Source: Liquidambar formosana (lineage: Eukaryota; Streptophyta; Magnoliopsida; Saxifragales; Altingiaceae). Taken from it: a stretch of 64,000 bases of DNA. The stretch covers positions 24,319,278 through 24,383,277 of the forward strand of contig CM077824.1 in the NCBI GenBank assembly GCA_039720395.1, in the 5' to 3' direction. The notes under the pieces were generated by a model. The model had not been told where the DNA came from, searched no databases, and worked only from the letters and a program-made list of their open reading frames with translations. Below, one piece after another: positions 46,019-58,190 of this stretch (positions are counted from its first letter, which is position 1; each line of letters begins with the position of its first letter). The position numbers were made by a program, and so were the translations under genes.

Positions 46019-49000
46019 ATGGCGAGCACCAAAGTCCAGAGGATCATGACCCAACCCATCGTACGCACCCATATACTCAAGCACACACACATCGCCATTT
46101 TTTTCCCCCCCTATTCTTCATCTTAGATTTATTTATTTATTTTTAGTAATATATTTGTTTTGTGGTTGCAGAATCTGATTTTCAGGTTTCTTCAAAGCGT
46201 AAGTGTTTTTTTTTTTTTTTTTTCGTTCGCTAATTTATTGTTTTTGGTTGGTAAAAAATTTCCTAATTCTCTCTTTGTCAATGGCTTGAATCGTTACAGA
46301 AAGCTCGCATTCAGATCTGGCTTTTTGAGCAGAAGGATTTGAGGATTGAAGGACGTATAATCGTATGCTTCCATCACTATCATTCTTATAATTGTTATGT
46401 TTAAAATTCTCCTTTTGTTTTCTCATGTTAGTCTGATGATGAAATTTTATACATGTAGGCCATGTTTGTTTAGCTGGAATGGAATGGATGGAATGGAATC
46501 TCATTCCAATTCATTCCAAACAGCATGTTTGGATGAGGTAATTTGAATGGGAATGGAATCAAATAGTGTGTTTAAACAGCCATTTCAAATCTATTTTCAT
46601 TCCAGACTACTTCAAGCATGGAATCACATTCCATTCCCATCCATTCCATTCCAGCTAAACAAACATGGCCTTAGTCATTTTGCTAATAAAAATAAAAATA
46701 AAAGGAAAAAGAAAAAGAAAAAGAAAGTAGCAGTAGTTTTTGATAGAAAATAAGTGGTAGTCTGAATGACCTTATAAGTTGTCCTGTGCGTTCAAGCTTA
46801 AGTGTACTTAGATGGCTGCTCTTAGGTACTTCCAATTCGACAATGTTTCAGACACTAGGGCTACTACTTACTAGCTGTGCACGGTGGTTGGCAAGGCAGT
46901 GATTGGAAATAAGAGTTATACATGGCCTTATAAGTTGCCCCGTATGTTCACAATTGTGCTTAGATGGCTGCTGCCGGCTATTCCCAATTTTGTATTTTCA
47001 TTGTTATGGAATGGTACAGTACCATTTATTGGATCGTGCGATCTAAATGTGGATTGCTGGGGCACTAGGGTTTTCTCATAATATTGTTTTTCTTGCCCTG
47101 AACTTTGGTTGCCGGGGATCTTTTTGGAGGGACATGAAAGCATTAGTGGAGGGTTGGTGCAAAAAGCTGCTCTTGAAGTGAGCAAAATTTCCTTAGAGAA
47201 TTTATTCTCTTGCACTTTGTCAGACAATTAGAAAGTGAGGATATTTTGGAACTACTTGAAGCCTTTTGAGGTGTTGAAGGGGCAATGATGCATGCCCTCA
47301 AATAAGCTAAGGAATAGGGCATTTTTTTTAATAAATGTTTTTCCTTTGACATGACATTATGTCGTAGATAGCACTATAGCAGAATTGTGTAGGTTTTCTT
47401 TTCCTTTAGACTAATAAACATTTACATAAACTACATAGTAAGAACTCTGGAAATGTGCAGAAATACCAATACGCAAAATGTGTTCTCTAGCCTAACGGAG
47501 GATTCAATGAGAAGTTAAAAGAAGAATGGGGAAAAAAAAAATCAGTTTTTTCAACAAGTGAAAAGTCTACCACTCATTAGTCTAACCTCTACATCAGAAA
47601 ATTTCCATTTACTGTAACATTGTTATCATGCACAAGAGTGATGATCTCTTTGTTTAGTGATCCCATATCAATCTTTTCAAATGAGACACAAGGTTGGACC
47701 TCATGTTTTTCTTAGGTATTGCATTTTTCAAAGACAGTTTTTCAATTAGATGGTGACAAACTTTGGGAGCTTTGCAAGTGGATTTTATATGGAAAAGATT
47801 ATGGAAAGATGGAAGATTAAAATTAAAACATAGGTGCACATGGTTTTAAACTTGAGTCAAAATAATGTTACTATGAAGTGGGATCTATTGGTGGAAGTTT
47901 AAGTAAGCACAAAATCATGAGTAGGGTAAACCTTTAGCCTTCTGATGTATTTGCCATACCGGTTTTTAAAAGCTTAAGTCACTTAGACCCCTATCAAATT
48001 GCATAAATAGGCAGTCCCCCCCCTCTTTGAGAAATTACAGTCTGCCTTGTAGTCTGTATTCACAGTTACACTAAGACCCTCTTCAGTCAAATGGTCATTA
48101 GAAACCCAACAGGTTTTGCTGACGTAAAAATGCAAGGAGTGGTGCTTGAGGTCCCACATACTTTGTGGAGGGTCCACGTAATATTGCACGGGGTCATGCA
48201 TGGGCTTCCACATGCTTTGTTAGGAGGAGTCCTCGTAACAATGCGTGGGTTCCTACATGCTTTCCAAGGAGGGGTCCACGTATGAGGTGGCATCCTACAT
48301 GCTTTGCAAGGAGGGGCCAATGTAACAATGTGTGGGGTCATGCATGGGGTTCCATATACGTTGTTTGGGGGGGGGGGGGGTGGTCCATGTAACAATGTAT
48401 GGGGTCCTATATGCTTTGCAATTTTGCATGTATGGGTCCACATAAGAATGCTTGGTTGGATATGACTATATGAGAAATGAAGAAGAAAGTGATAAAGAAA
48501 AAGGAAGCCAGTGGCGAGATGATAACAGCTTATGGTTTGTTTAAATTATTTTATTTGACCTTTATTATGAGTATAATAGAGCTTTTGACCTTAAAATCTG
48601 AGAAATGATTAAAATCTGTTAAATGCATCCGACATAATGGAACACTACTCTTCATAATTTAAAAAAAAAAAAAATTAAAAAAAATGGAACACTGCCATTT
48701 CATTAAGAGTATTGTACTATGGTATATTCCTTATTTTATAATTCCATTAACAAAGTTAATGAAATAGGTTTTTGAGTACAATTTTTGAAAATTGTGGGAT
48801 TCGCCTGTATTTATGCTCTTCGATGAGGGGTTTTGAGTGTAATTCACCTTTTTAAAAAAAATTATTTTTTGTGGGTGTTTTTTTTTTTTTTTTTTTCAGT
48901 TCATCTGTATAAAGCTTTATCAGCATGTTGATCTGTTGGAGAATTGTACTTGCCTGCCAGTGTTTTATGACAATTTGGATTGAATATGGACTATTGCATT

Positions 49001-52000
49001 TTGCATACCTGATGATTTATGAATCCTTCAGTGCTTTTGGAACTTCAATGATGGTAGCTTTTGCTGTTTCCTTTTGTGTGATGCTATTCTCGATTGCATA
49101 CTTTAGAATAAATTGCTCATCAACATCTTTAGCTTTTGCTTTGCAAGTTGTATCCTTATACATCTTTTTGATTCCTTCATTGTTTTCTTTTCCTTTACAA
49201 TCGGTTTATGTGGTAGGGGTGGCCCTCTAATTTTAATGCTCTGGTTTCCTTTGTAGAGTATAATGACATATTTGTCTCACATTCTTCTAGGCATAGTTTC
49301 CCAATGTGTATGGCATTCTTTTATGGTAGAATTTGTTGGGAATTGAACAAGAGGGAAATATACAAAGGTGGAATATAAAAATTTTTCCTACGATTCCCAA
49401 TCCCATGAATCTAACTATGCATAATACAAAATCAAACCCTAACTATGAAGAGGGTTAGAACACTTACAGTTTGAAAGTCTTCTCCTTTTTGCTCCAAGCT
49501 TCAAATCTGGACAGCAGCGTATGAGCAGTCCAAGTGTACTGCCTCCAACGGTATCCACACCTAGCTAGAGCTTCAAGCCTTTCCTTTCTTCTTCCTTGTT
49601 GTTGCTAGAGGTGAAGAAGAGAGAGATAGAGAAAAAGAGCCTCCAACCCCTTGGACAACTAGGGCTTGGGAGAATGACATCACCTTGTCACACATCATTA
49701 TGTGTGACTTATATAGTCCCCACGAAAGGGTCCGGCCATAAGGGAGAACCCTAATAGGGTTTTGTGCAATTTCTCCAAATTGCACAATAACCCCTATTAT
49801 TTATATCAAATACAAATGGGCCCTTAAAGAACTATTCTTTATTCACTTATACCCTTTCTCTCATAGACTTTAAAGCTCTTCTTATATGATCAATGACCCA
49901 TTGGGTTCACATCATCAAGTAGTAGGAATAGCACGAGGTATGTACAATGGAACTCTTTCCATTTAGGGTCTAATTGGAACTCCTTCCAATTCCCTAATTG
50001 ATTATAACTCATTTATATCAATTAGGGCTTCTACTAACCATGAATAACACCTAGCATATGGTTTATGGTATTGTCCTTAATGAGCTGAATAAGTATCTAA
50101 TAAAGAACCCTTCTGTTATAATTTATAGGTTACAATTACATCCTTCCATCTACACAATGTCTCCAATTGAACCAATAGGACATGGAAGTCTGTCAAGTCC
50201 TTAGTTTAATTACTTTATACTCATTCATAGATATCAACTCATTGATGAACTCATGAAACTCTTTTCATATTCATCCTACCATGGCTATGGATTTAATGAG
50301 TTATATTATGAATACTATATGAGACATTCTCTCTCTTTTTCCTGAGAGTGATGGATTCCTTGTTGATCACTCACATGCTTTCATACATATAGCAGTAGGG
50401 CCAATAAACACCCTTGCAGATCCCTATAAGGATTTGCACTTAGTGTTATCAAACTTCTAAAGTTACATGCATAAGACAACTATAGTGTCTCAAGTCTAAG
50501 AATTACTTGTACCACTGTAACAATGAGAAACTGATTGACAGACAGGTTAAAACTCTATTCAGTTTATCTCATATCTTTGGTCACATTCAGTGTACCTATT
50601 CTATTAATAGGCACCCACCTGTTGGTTGTAAGTGTCTCTATACAAATAGTTTGAGACCAGCTATCCTCCTATAGAGTCAACCTAACAAGTGCTAGTCCTA
50701 TGGTTCATTATTGTCCATCATAGTGAACCTTCAATTAGAAATGCTTTAGGAATTTAGTACAGAGATATATCTACAGTCTCAAAATTACAACTTTCTGTAA
50801 TTCCATATTCTCAAGTCTAACTTCCATGGGCATATTATGTAAATATAAATGATGTATATAAACATAATAGAATAAGCATTTTTATTAAATCAATAATAAA
50901 TGTGACATACATAAATGAAATTAAATGATTGTTCCTAATCCCTAAACAATCATCTCTATGATTGGCTCTAGGGCATAATCCTAACAGAATTGTAGATAGG
51001 GATGAGAATCCCCAACTTGGACCTGCATCAATAGATAGGTCTAGAGCAGCCACTTGTAGACTGTAGTTGATTCAACTATAACCGAGTCTGGTCTAGGTTA
51101 GAATTGCCAACTCGCCAACTTGAATTCAACTCGACTAGGTCCTACCTGCTTGCTAGCTCAAATTGTAGTACACACCTACATAAGCTTTTTCACCTAATTG
51201 TAGATCGCACATCTTCTTAAATTTTTTCGTGAAACAGTTTCTAGAAAAGATTACCTTGGTTTTGTTTTCTTGTTTTGGCCCTTTTTGTTTTTGTTTTTGT
51301 TTTTGTTTTTGGTGGCTTATGTGCCATATCCATTTTGACCCTGTTTCTCTTCTGCTTGTATGAAATTTTGTTGTTGTATCTTAATCGATAATAATTTGTT
51401 GACTAAAAACATACACCTTTTGTCTTATAGTTTAAATAATAGTAAAGGTTGATGTAATGGTAATGGTAAAGATGTAATGAGACTCAAGTATAACTCTTTA
51501 CATACAGCTTATGGTCACCTGCTACTATGAAATTTTTTTAAGCTCACATAATATGCTCCAAACCAATTTTACTTGGAGCGTGGTTCGCTCTAGTACATGG
51601 TACGAGTACGATGCTTTGTTAATACATGGTTACGTTAGGGGGTGGCTTAGTTGGTTCGCTCTAGTATGTTAGGGGGTATTTATGTATATCTATGTGTATG
51701 GGTAAAAATCCCGACAGTCGGCTAAGCGTGTTGCTTACGGTGGTCTGATGAATGGGAACACTGTGTAACGGTGGTTTGAGAGAGCTACAACGGCGAGAAT
51801 AGGGGTGAGTAGTGCTGCTTGGTCGACCGGTGAATAGTTTTGCTTGATCTCTTTGGTGAACAATAGCGTAAAGCCTGAAAACAAAGGGAAATGTTAGAAG
51901 AGGTTGTGGTTTGTCTGGTCTAAAACCCTCTAACGCTCAAGTTAGTCTCAGTCTTAGAGAGAGAAAGCAGAGGAAAGAGAAGAATCTTTAGGGTTTTGTG

Positions 52001-55000
52001 TTGTGACGCACTTGCCTCGTTTTGTGTGAATAGTGTTCCTTTAATAGGAAAAAACTAGGTCTTGGGTTAAATTCATGCTTTAACTCGACCATGTTTAATT
52101 TAGGGTTTTAGGTTTGGTTAAATAACCGGCTGACCACGGTTGGATGAGGGTTTAGACTCCTGGTTGTCCACAGTTGTCTAATCATGGTTGGGTTATTGAT
52201 AACCGTTTGAACCTTTGGTAACTTATGGTATAACTGGTGTGTTGGTCACTTTTTCGGGAACCTTGGTTCTTCATTTTCGTTGCTCAGAACGAACACTTTC
52301 ATTAGGATCGTCGGTGTTATGAACGGATAAAATCTGTTCGAGTTTATCTCGTCAATTTGGCCCGATTGTAAGCCACCCGAAGGCACTTGGCCCAACAATA
52401 AACCACCCGAAGGCATCTGCTTTGTCTTCGTTCTTTCAAGCCTGAAGGTGTTATTCGAAAAGGTCCAAATATCCGAAGACTGCCACGTGTTAAAGGTTAA
52501 TTGGCCTATAGAAACTCCCCACACACTATGTATTCCCCATTTACTTTGAGAGAGATTCCTTCGAAATATTATGAAAATTGAAACTTTAATTAAATTTAAA
52601 TATTGAATGATTTTGGAAATTGAATTGTATATAGAATTTACTAATATTTTATAGTAGTTTGAGAGTTTCATACAATTGCAAATAATCCTAATTCGGGAGT
52701 TAAACTTGAGCTTTGCGAACAAAAGTATTTGTGTGTGTGTGTCCTTTATATTTCGTGACACTAAATATGGAGATCTAGATCGCGAATGAATCACATTTCA
52801 AGTTGGGGACCTCGGATTGCGATTCGAAGAGGGGTCAAGAGATCTTGGTAACGTTGCTCCAAACTTAGTGATGCACATGTTTTCACCCCAGAATCTTATA
52901 TTCTAATGTTTTAGAAGAGTTTTAGTGAACAGTTTCGACCTTGTAACCTTTTAAAGTATGGCTAAAGCATTCTAGTTTTCCCAACTTTTATTAATAAGAG
53001 TAAAAATTTAATAATATTCAATTGTTCATACTACATAAGAGTCCATATAGGTAAATATAATACTCACCAGTCACTAATTCACAACCGAAAGGAATGTGGG
53101 TGGTTGATACTTTCTACATCTTTAGTGTTGCCTCAGAAGTTGTCCTTATTCTCCCCACCCCCAGGGAAGATGTAGTTGAAGATCTTGTTATTGTCGTCAT
53201 CTTGTTGCTCTGTATAGACTGGTGGAGAACTGACTAATGAGGATAGAATAGAATTTTATAATCAAGAGCTTCTAGCGATCTGACTAGTGAGGTTGCTCAA
53301 TGTATGATGGTGAATAAGGTGTTGGTGGTGCTAATTGTGGTGGGTGTGAATCGAAGGGTGGATACTTGGGTGGAGGTGGTTGGTGGTTGGTGGTTGGTAT
53401 GGTAGCTAGTAACTCAGTATTACAGTGACCACCCTAAGTGACCAAAATTACACACTATACCATGTGACCAAAATTAGACACTATACAATGTGAAGAAGAC
53501 TCTTTGATGATTCACAGTGTGTGCGGCCATTTCTCCTTGATCCACTCCCACCTCCACTTTGACCCATGCTTCTAAGCCTCGAAGGAAAGCCTCTTGGAAG
53601 CTCAAGATTGGTGAAGTGGGGAGAAAAACCAATCAAAGTCTGATCCCCATAGGAGGATAGTACAGCAGCACACTACTATTGGTCTACTAGCTTCTCTTCC
53701 CCTTTGAGCAAAATATCCTTGGTTACCCCATCTGCCTCATGACTCCTATTACTCTTGCTAGGTGGAGTCAAGTCACATCACCGTTGAACTTGAACTTGAA
53801 TTCACATACAATTGTTGGGGACTTGGGGTTGTTCTTGAGATGTTGGGTTAGGCTTGTTGTCATTAAACAAGTCTAACCATTGGTTGTTGTCACAACTGTC
53901 CAACAAAGGGGCTTTCCTGTCTTGACTTTATGTTTTGACTTCATATCCTTCAAATATATGCTTTAATCTTAAAAATCTTAGGTGGAACTGTGGAAGAGGG
54001 AGAAATGGAGGAAAATGAGAGAAAAAGAAGAATAAAACATGAGAAGGTGAGAAAAAAATGAACTTGCAAAGAATTTTACGTATTGGACTGTAACAGCCAT
54101 CTCATAAATCCCTGTATACTCTCCATGATGGGGAGATGTGTAATAGCCACTTCAAAGCATTTTATGTAATGGCTGTTATTTTACATAAAAAGATTAAGCT
54201 CTCTAAGCTTCTTAGCCCAACAAAATAAATAAATAAATAAATAAATAAAAATAAAAAATGAAGGAAGCTCTCTAAGCTTTGAACTCTCTTGTCAAAGTTG
54301 TTATTTTGACTTGACTTAGGTTAAGGAAATAACCTGAGTATGGAAAGTGTTGGATTTTGGAATTTTGGATTTATGAGAACAGGTGGAAGACATGTTTTGA
54401 AGCCAGAATAAATTAAATATTAACATCTAGCAAACTACCACAAAATATTCTTCCATGGAGAAAAATTTTCAAATTTTTGCGTACACTGCTTGACACAAAC
54501 ATTTAAACCTTTTTTTTTTTTTGGGGGGGGGGGGTATATTTTTTAACCCAGCTGAATCCAACTGATTCTTAAGCTACTATCCATGTATGGAGAGACCAAT
54601 TAATGCTCAAAAAACCAAATACTTGATAATGTACTTTCTACCTGTTCAAAGAAATTCTATCTTAAATCAAAATGGAAATTAGCTATATTGTTTATAAATT
54701 TGAATTGAAGAAAGTATACTCCTAGATTTAGGAATTTGCCTCTGGATATCTTTTATCCTCATTGATTGGAGAGACCAACTAATGCTCAAAAAACCAAATA
54801 CTTGATAATGTACTTTCCACCTGTTCGAAGAAATTCCACCTAAAATTTTCAAAATGGAAATTAGCTATATTGTTTATAAATTTGAATTGAAGAAAGTGTC
54901 TTAGATTTAGAAATTTGCCTTTGGATATCTTTTATTCTCATTGATTTCATGTACTCATGATTACTATAGTAAATTTGTTCCTGTATCAGTTTTAGTGATA

Positions 55001-55387
55001 GGGTTCTCACTGTATGCAAGTGTTGCTGGTACAATCGCAGTCACATAAATGTAGATGTAATGTGACCAATATGAAGATTGTTTCTTTTTAGCTGCGTGTT
55101 GTCAACTTGTCACATGTACGTTTAATTCTAATTCAAAAGATATAAGGTAAATTCTTTGGTTTGTTTAGGGGTTCGATGAGTACATGAATTTGGTTTTGGA
55201 TGATGCTGAAGAAGTCAATGTAAAGAAGAAGAGCAGAAAGCAATTGGGTGAGTTTTCTGTACTTCTTCTTCAAGATTATATCTTCTCTTTAAGTTTTTTA
55301 ATTTATATCTTGCATCCGTGTAGGGAGGATCCTGCTAAAAGGGGACAATATCACTCTGATGATGAACACGTACGTGAATGCTCTCTT

Positions 55388-55421
<34 letters not shown>

Positions 55422-55510
55422 GCACACGCACACAAAACACAGAACACCAATTTTTTCTTGTCTAAATTCAGATTTTTTATATTTTTTATTTCATTACCAG
55501 AGGAAAGTGA
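46019..55510 (+). CDS. SNRPE: Small nuclear ribonucleoprotein SmE, six exons
   Basis: SmE is one of seven Sm proteins that form the ring around U1, U2, U4 and U5 snRNAs in the spliceosome. Exons: 46,019-46,060, 46,172-46,198, 46,300-46,362, 55,169-55,247, 55,324-55,369 and 55,501-55,510. All introns are GT-AG and phases agree. The joined length is 267 nt (88 residues), the usual SmE length in plants. Recognisable pieces: [64 protein letters not shown] and the last residues MMNTGK; these cover Sm1 and Sm2. No stops or shifts were seen. Intron 3 is 8,806 bp and carries a solo LTR, a MITE and tandem repeats, unusual for a gene this small. The gene is probably functional, judging by the intact coding exons. 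Confidence 0.95.
46458..46670. mobile_element. MITE with GGCCATGTTTGTTT termini (SmE intron 3)
   Basis: 213 bp with near-perfect inverted ends: GGCCATGTTTGTTTAGCTGG at the left and its reverse complement at 46,651-46,670. The interior is rich in GGAATGG/CCATTCC. Flanks are GTA and TTA, so a clean duplication is not evident. Related elements are at 56,285-56,562 and 57,270-57,505. Confidence 0.85.
48119..48445 (+). repeat. Degenerate minisatellite in SmE intron 3
   Basis: Variants of ACATGCTTTG, GGAGGGGTCCACGTA and AACAATGTGTGGGGTC alternate six or more times with unit lengths of about 45-70 bp. A G-run lies at about 48,366-48,380. It has no coding meaning. Confidence 0.75.
49334..50986 (-). 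mobile_element. BARE/Angela-like solo LTR, copy D, in SmE intron 3 (TSD GAATT)
   Basis: On the plus strand it runs from TGTTGGGAATTGAAC to ATAATCCTAACA, the reverse complement of copies A-C. GAATT flanks it at 49,329-49,333 and 50,987-50,991. At 1,653 bp it is full LTR length without internal sequence. It is antisense to SmE, so any LTR promoter would read toward exon 3. Confidence 0.93.
50992..54588. other. SmE intron 3, remaining sequence; no gene seen
   Basis: Mostly unique AT-rich intron. The part at about 51,590-52,560 is less AT-rich. It contains a small imperfect repeat near 52,360-52,420 (TTGGCCCRA..TAARCCACCCGAAGGCA twice) that gives a repeated PSGGL phrase in a 182-codon minus-strand frame (52,794-52,246). 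I recognise no domain in that frame. Other low-complexity tracts are GTTTTT repeats near 51,285, (TAAA)n near 54,226-54,250, and T11 then G11 near 54,510-54,536. Confidence 0.45.
54589..54947 (+). repeat. 179-bp tandem duplication in SmE intron 3
   Basis: Copies at 54,589-54,767 and 54,768-54,947 share GGAGAGACCAA, ATGCTCAAAAAACCAAATAC, TTGATAATGTACTTTC and GGAAATTAGCTATATTGTTT with modest divergence. It lies 220 bp upstream of SmE exon 4. Confidence 0.9.
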
Positions 55511-56284
55511 TGACTAAGCCGTAAATGTATGTGAAGTGACGTCGCCTTAGTACTCAAGGAAGCAGATGTAGTGGAATTGTTATGGTTGCTTTTACACCTT
55601 CAAGATTGGATACTCCATGATGATTTGACGTTTTCTAGACCAAAACAGAGATTAGATGTATAGCCATTTGGAAGCTTTGTGTCTGCTTGGTATACTCTTG
55701 TGTGTTGTTTACCTTATAATGCTTATTGATGTTGTATTAAATGGTTTTCCCCTTTATTACCTAAATTATTTGGTAGGATGTTTGTTCTCTTAGAATATTA
55801 ATTAAGGGGAGGGATCTGTTTCCACTTAGTGGTAAAAATTTTACTCTTATACCCTTCAATATCTTTTTGTAAAAATAGTATTTCGCTAATCCAACCGTTG
55901 GAATAAATATTTCATCCATGCACATCATGCATGTTAAATTTCTAGTTAATTAAAGATTACGAGTTATGCCACTCAAAAAGTGTCCAAAACCATTGTTTAT
56001 TTGTAAAAGAAATGCAACTTTACAGATAAAATGTTTTTTGATATCCAATTGACTTGCATGATGTTCATGATGATGTTCATGAGAGGATTATCTAATCCAA
56101 TGGTAAGTTTGACGAAATATAATTCATATAAAAAGATATTGAGGGGTATAAGACAAATAGCAGGTTGTAAGTTGATCTTTCTCCATTAATTACTGCTAGT
56201 GTCAGATCTAGAAAGGGACTTTGGCTAGCATACTTTTTTTGTTTTTTTTATTTTTTTTGGGTCAGAACTTTGTCTAGAACTGTA

Positions 56285-56562
56285 GGCTGTGTTTGGTATG
56301 AAAGAATGGGAGTAAATGGAATGGCGATTCATTTATTAACAAAATTTGGTGTTTGGTTGACCAAGAATGAAATGGTTATTCCATGGATGGAATAGTCATT
56401 TCTTTCCAATAAAGATGAATGGCCATTCCCATCTTTTATAGAATGAAATCACAAAAAGTGAGTTCCATCCACTCTGTTCTTTTAAACATTAGAATGGAAT
56501 TCCCATTTTTTTTTTCTTGGTTCGAAATAGAATTCCCATTTTATTCACAAACCAAACGTGAC
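56285..56562. mobile_element. MITE-like element related to those at 46,458 and 57,270
   Basis: GTGTTTGGTATGAAAGAATGG at the left and TTCACAAACCAAACG at the right are imperfect inverted ends. The interior is rich in GGAATGG/CCATTCC. Divergence is higher than in the 46,458 copy and the ends are approximate. Confidence 0.6.
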
Positions 56563-56629
56563 TTTGATCATTTGATGCTCTTACATCAACAATCGGTTGC
56601 TTGTAACCCGAAGATGCTTACCAATTCCC

Positions 56630-56635
56630 CACACC

Positions 56636-56676
<41 letters not shown>
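56630..56676 (+). repeat. C-run followed by (TC)n microsatellite
   Basis: About ten C and then a (CT)n tract of about 30 bases. A second (CT)n tract of similar size lies at about 55,388-55,420 inside SmE intron 5, close to its donor. Confidence 0.9.
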
Positions 56677-56680
<4 letters not shown>

Positions 56681-57269
56681 ACTTTTATTTGTTTATTTAT
56701 TTTATGACTTGGTTTTGAATTTTTCTGTAAAATATTGAATTACAAAGTACACTGTAAATTAACTGCCGGAGATAAACCATTCGAAGAGGGGGAGAAAAAA
56801 GGGTGGTTCTTGTGAAGCCATTTCAAGGATAATTTTGAATAAACCATAATAACTTGGAATTGACTTTTAATTACGGCTGCAAGTGAATTTCATCGACATA
56901 GTTCCGTTTTGAAAATCTGGGTTGTATCCAAACAGAGACTCCTAGTAAAACCCTATAGGTAAACCTTCAGCAAAATCAACATCATTTGTTGTTGACCCGA
57001 GTAGTTGGAAACATGATTAGGTCAACCAGAATACAAGGAGGATAACAATTCCATTTAATGTAAAGAAGGAAGCTTCGTTCAGCAGCTGAACTCACATGTA
57101 GATATCCTACAAGCAACAAACGACACCCGCAGAACAATCCTACCGCTCGTTCCATCAACTACAACTCAATCATACAATGTATGGCAATGCCACCACCTGA
57201 CTATAGAAAACGACACCAACTCCTTTGACAGCCATCTTTTGTTCTCAATCTACCTACCGAAAAACCTAT

Positions 57270-57505
57270 GTTGCCATATTTGTTTGGTTGGAATGAAATG
57301 GGTGGGAATGGAATCTAATTCCATACTCAAAATAGTCTTGAATAGAATGAGATTAAAATAAATATTATGAAATGAATATCATTATAATTCATTACCATTG
57401 TTTGATTTCATTCTCATTTAATTACTTTATCCAAACATGTTGTTTGTAATGAATTAGAATGAGATTCCATTCCATCAATTCCATTCCCACCAAACAAACA
57501 TGGCC
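57270..57505. mobile_element. MITE with CCATATTTGTTTGGTTGGAA termini
   Basis: The left end (GCCATATTTGTTTGGTTGGA) and the right end (CCACCAAACAAACATGGC) are inverted repeats of about 35-40 bp with a few mismatches, followed inward by GGGAATGGAAT and ATTCCATTCC. About 235 bp, no coding. It lies just downstream (minus sense) of the PGDH pseudogene. Confidence 0.8.
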
Positions 57506-57571
57506 TATGGGTTTCCTAAAAAAGAAGGCAAATTTATTACCTTCCTGTTAACTAGAGGCTTCTCTCTCAAT

Positions 57572-58190
57572 TCTCTGTAGTTTGAGGAATACAAAACTCT
57601 TCAATGGCGGGTACATCCCCTATTTTCTCGAGGGTCTCCTTGCCTGGCTCTTTCATCTACACCAATTGCCATGATGGCTTGTGTAGTTTGAACAGTCCTC
57701 CCCACACTAATGAAGCTCACTTTCACATTCTGCTCCCCAAGTACGTTTCCAACCCGTCCAATCATGCCAGGTTGATCCACAATGACCCCACACGTGACAC
57801 TTGTCAGTTTATCCAAACTGATCCCACACATGCCAGGTGAGGAATTCCAGCAGACCGCTTGTGAATTTAGACTCCACAATGGATATTTGCAACTGGATAG
57901 AGTCAACTGGGTACACAGGGGCCAAGTCAATTAGCACCCGCTCCTCCCCAATGCGGAGGCCTTTCTCTTTGGCTGTGAAATCTGCATTGACCAGATTGAC
58001 GAATGAGCTGGATACTGGCTAGATGATGCCTTTTGTGATCATAGCTCAGAGACGCCTTGTGTCCAAGTCATCTGGATCTCAGGCCAATACGTACACCACC
58101 CTCTACACATTTAATACCGCTCTCTCCAGCCACTACCTGTGCTGCTAATCTACCCAGCTTCTCAGCTAGCACGACAATAAGGAGCCAACT
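57572..58190 (-). pseudogene. PGDH: D-3-phosphoglycerate dehydrogenase C-terminal pseudogene
   Basis: Minus-strand reading gives, in order, VVLAEKLGRLAAQVVAG, DPDDLDTR, AMITKG, FVNLVNADFTAKEKGLRI, ESKFTSG, VDQPGMIGRVGNVLGEQNV, VSFISVGR and AIMAIGVDE. Shifted by one frame come ETLEKIGDVPAIEEF. This is the C-terminal intervening and ACT regulatory part of plastidial PGDH, the first enzyme of the phosphorylated serine pathway. The catalytic N-terminal two-thirds are absent. Stops, a deletion of about 20 codons before VDQPG, and at least two frame changes disable it. No intron interrupts about 200 codons, which would fit a retrocopy, but the parent's intron map is needed. Confidence 0.85.

Noticed and set aside
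48087..48443. 118-codon Pro/Cys/Thr-rich minus-strand frame
   Set aside because: It is an overlap of the degenerate minisatellite in the SmE intron.
52246..52794. 182-codon minus-strand frame in SmE intron 3
   Set aside because: No recognisable domain; partly built of a short repeat (PSGGL twice); lies within an intron.
57604..58022. Plus-strand frames over the PGDH region
   Set aside because: The homology is on the minus strand; the plus frames are its shadow.
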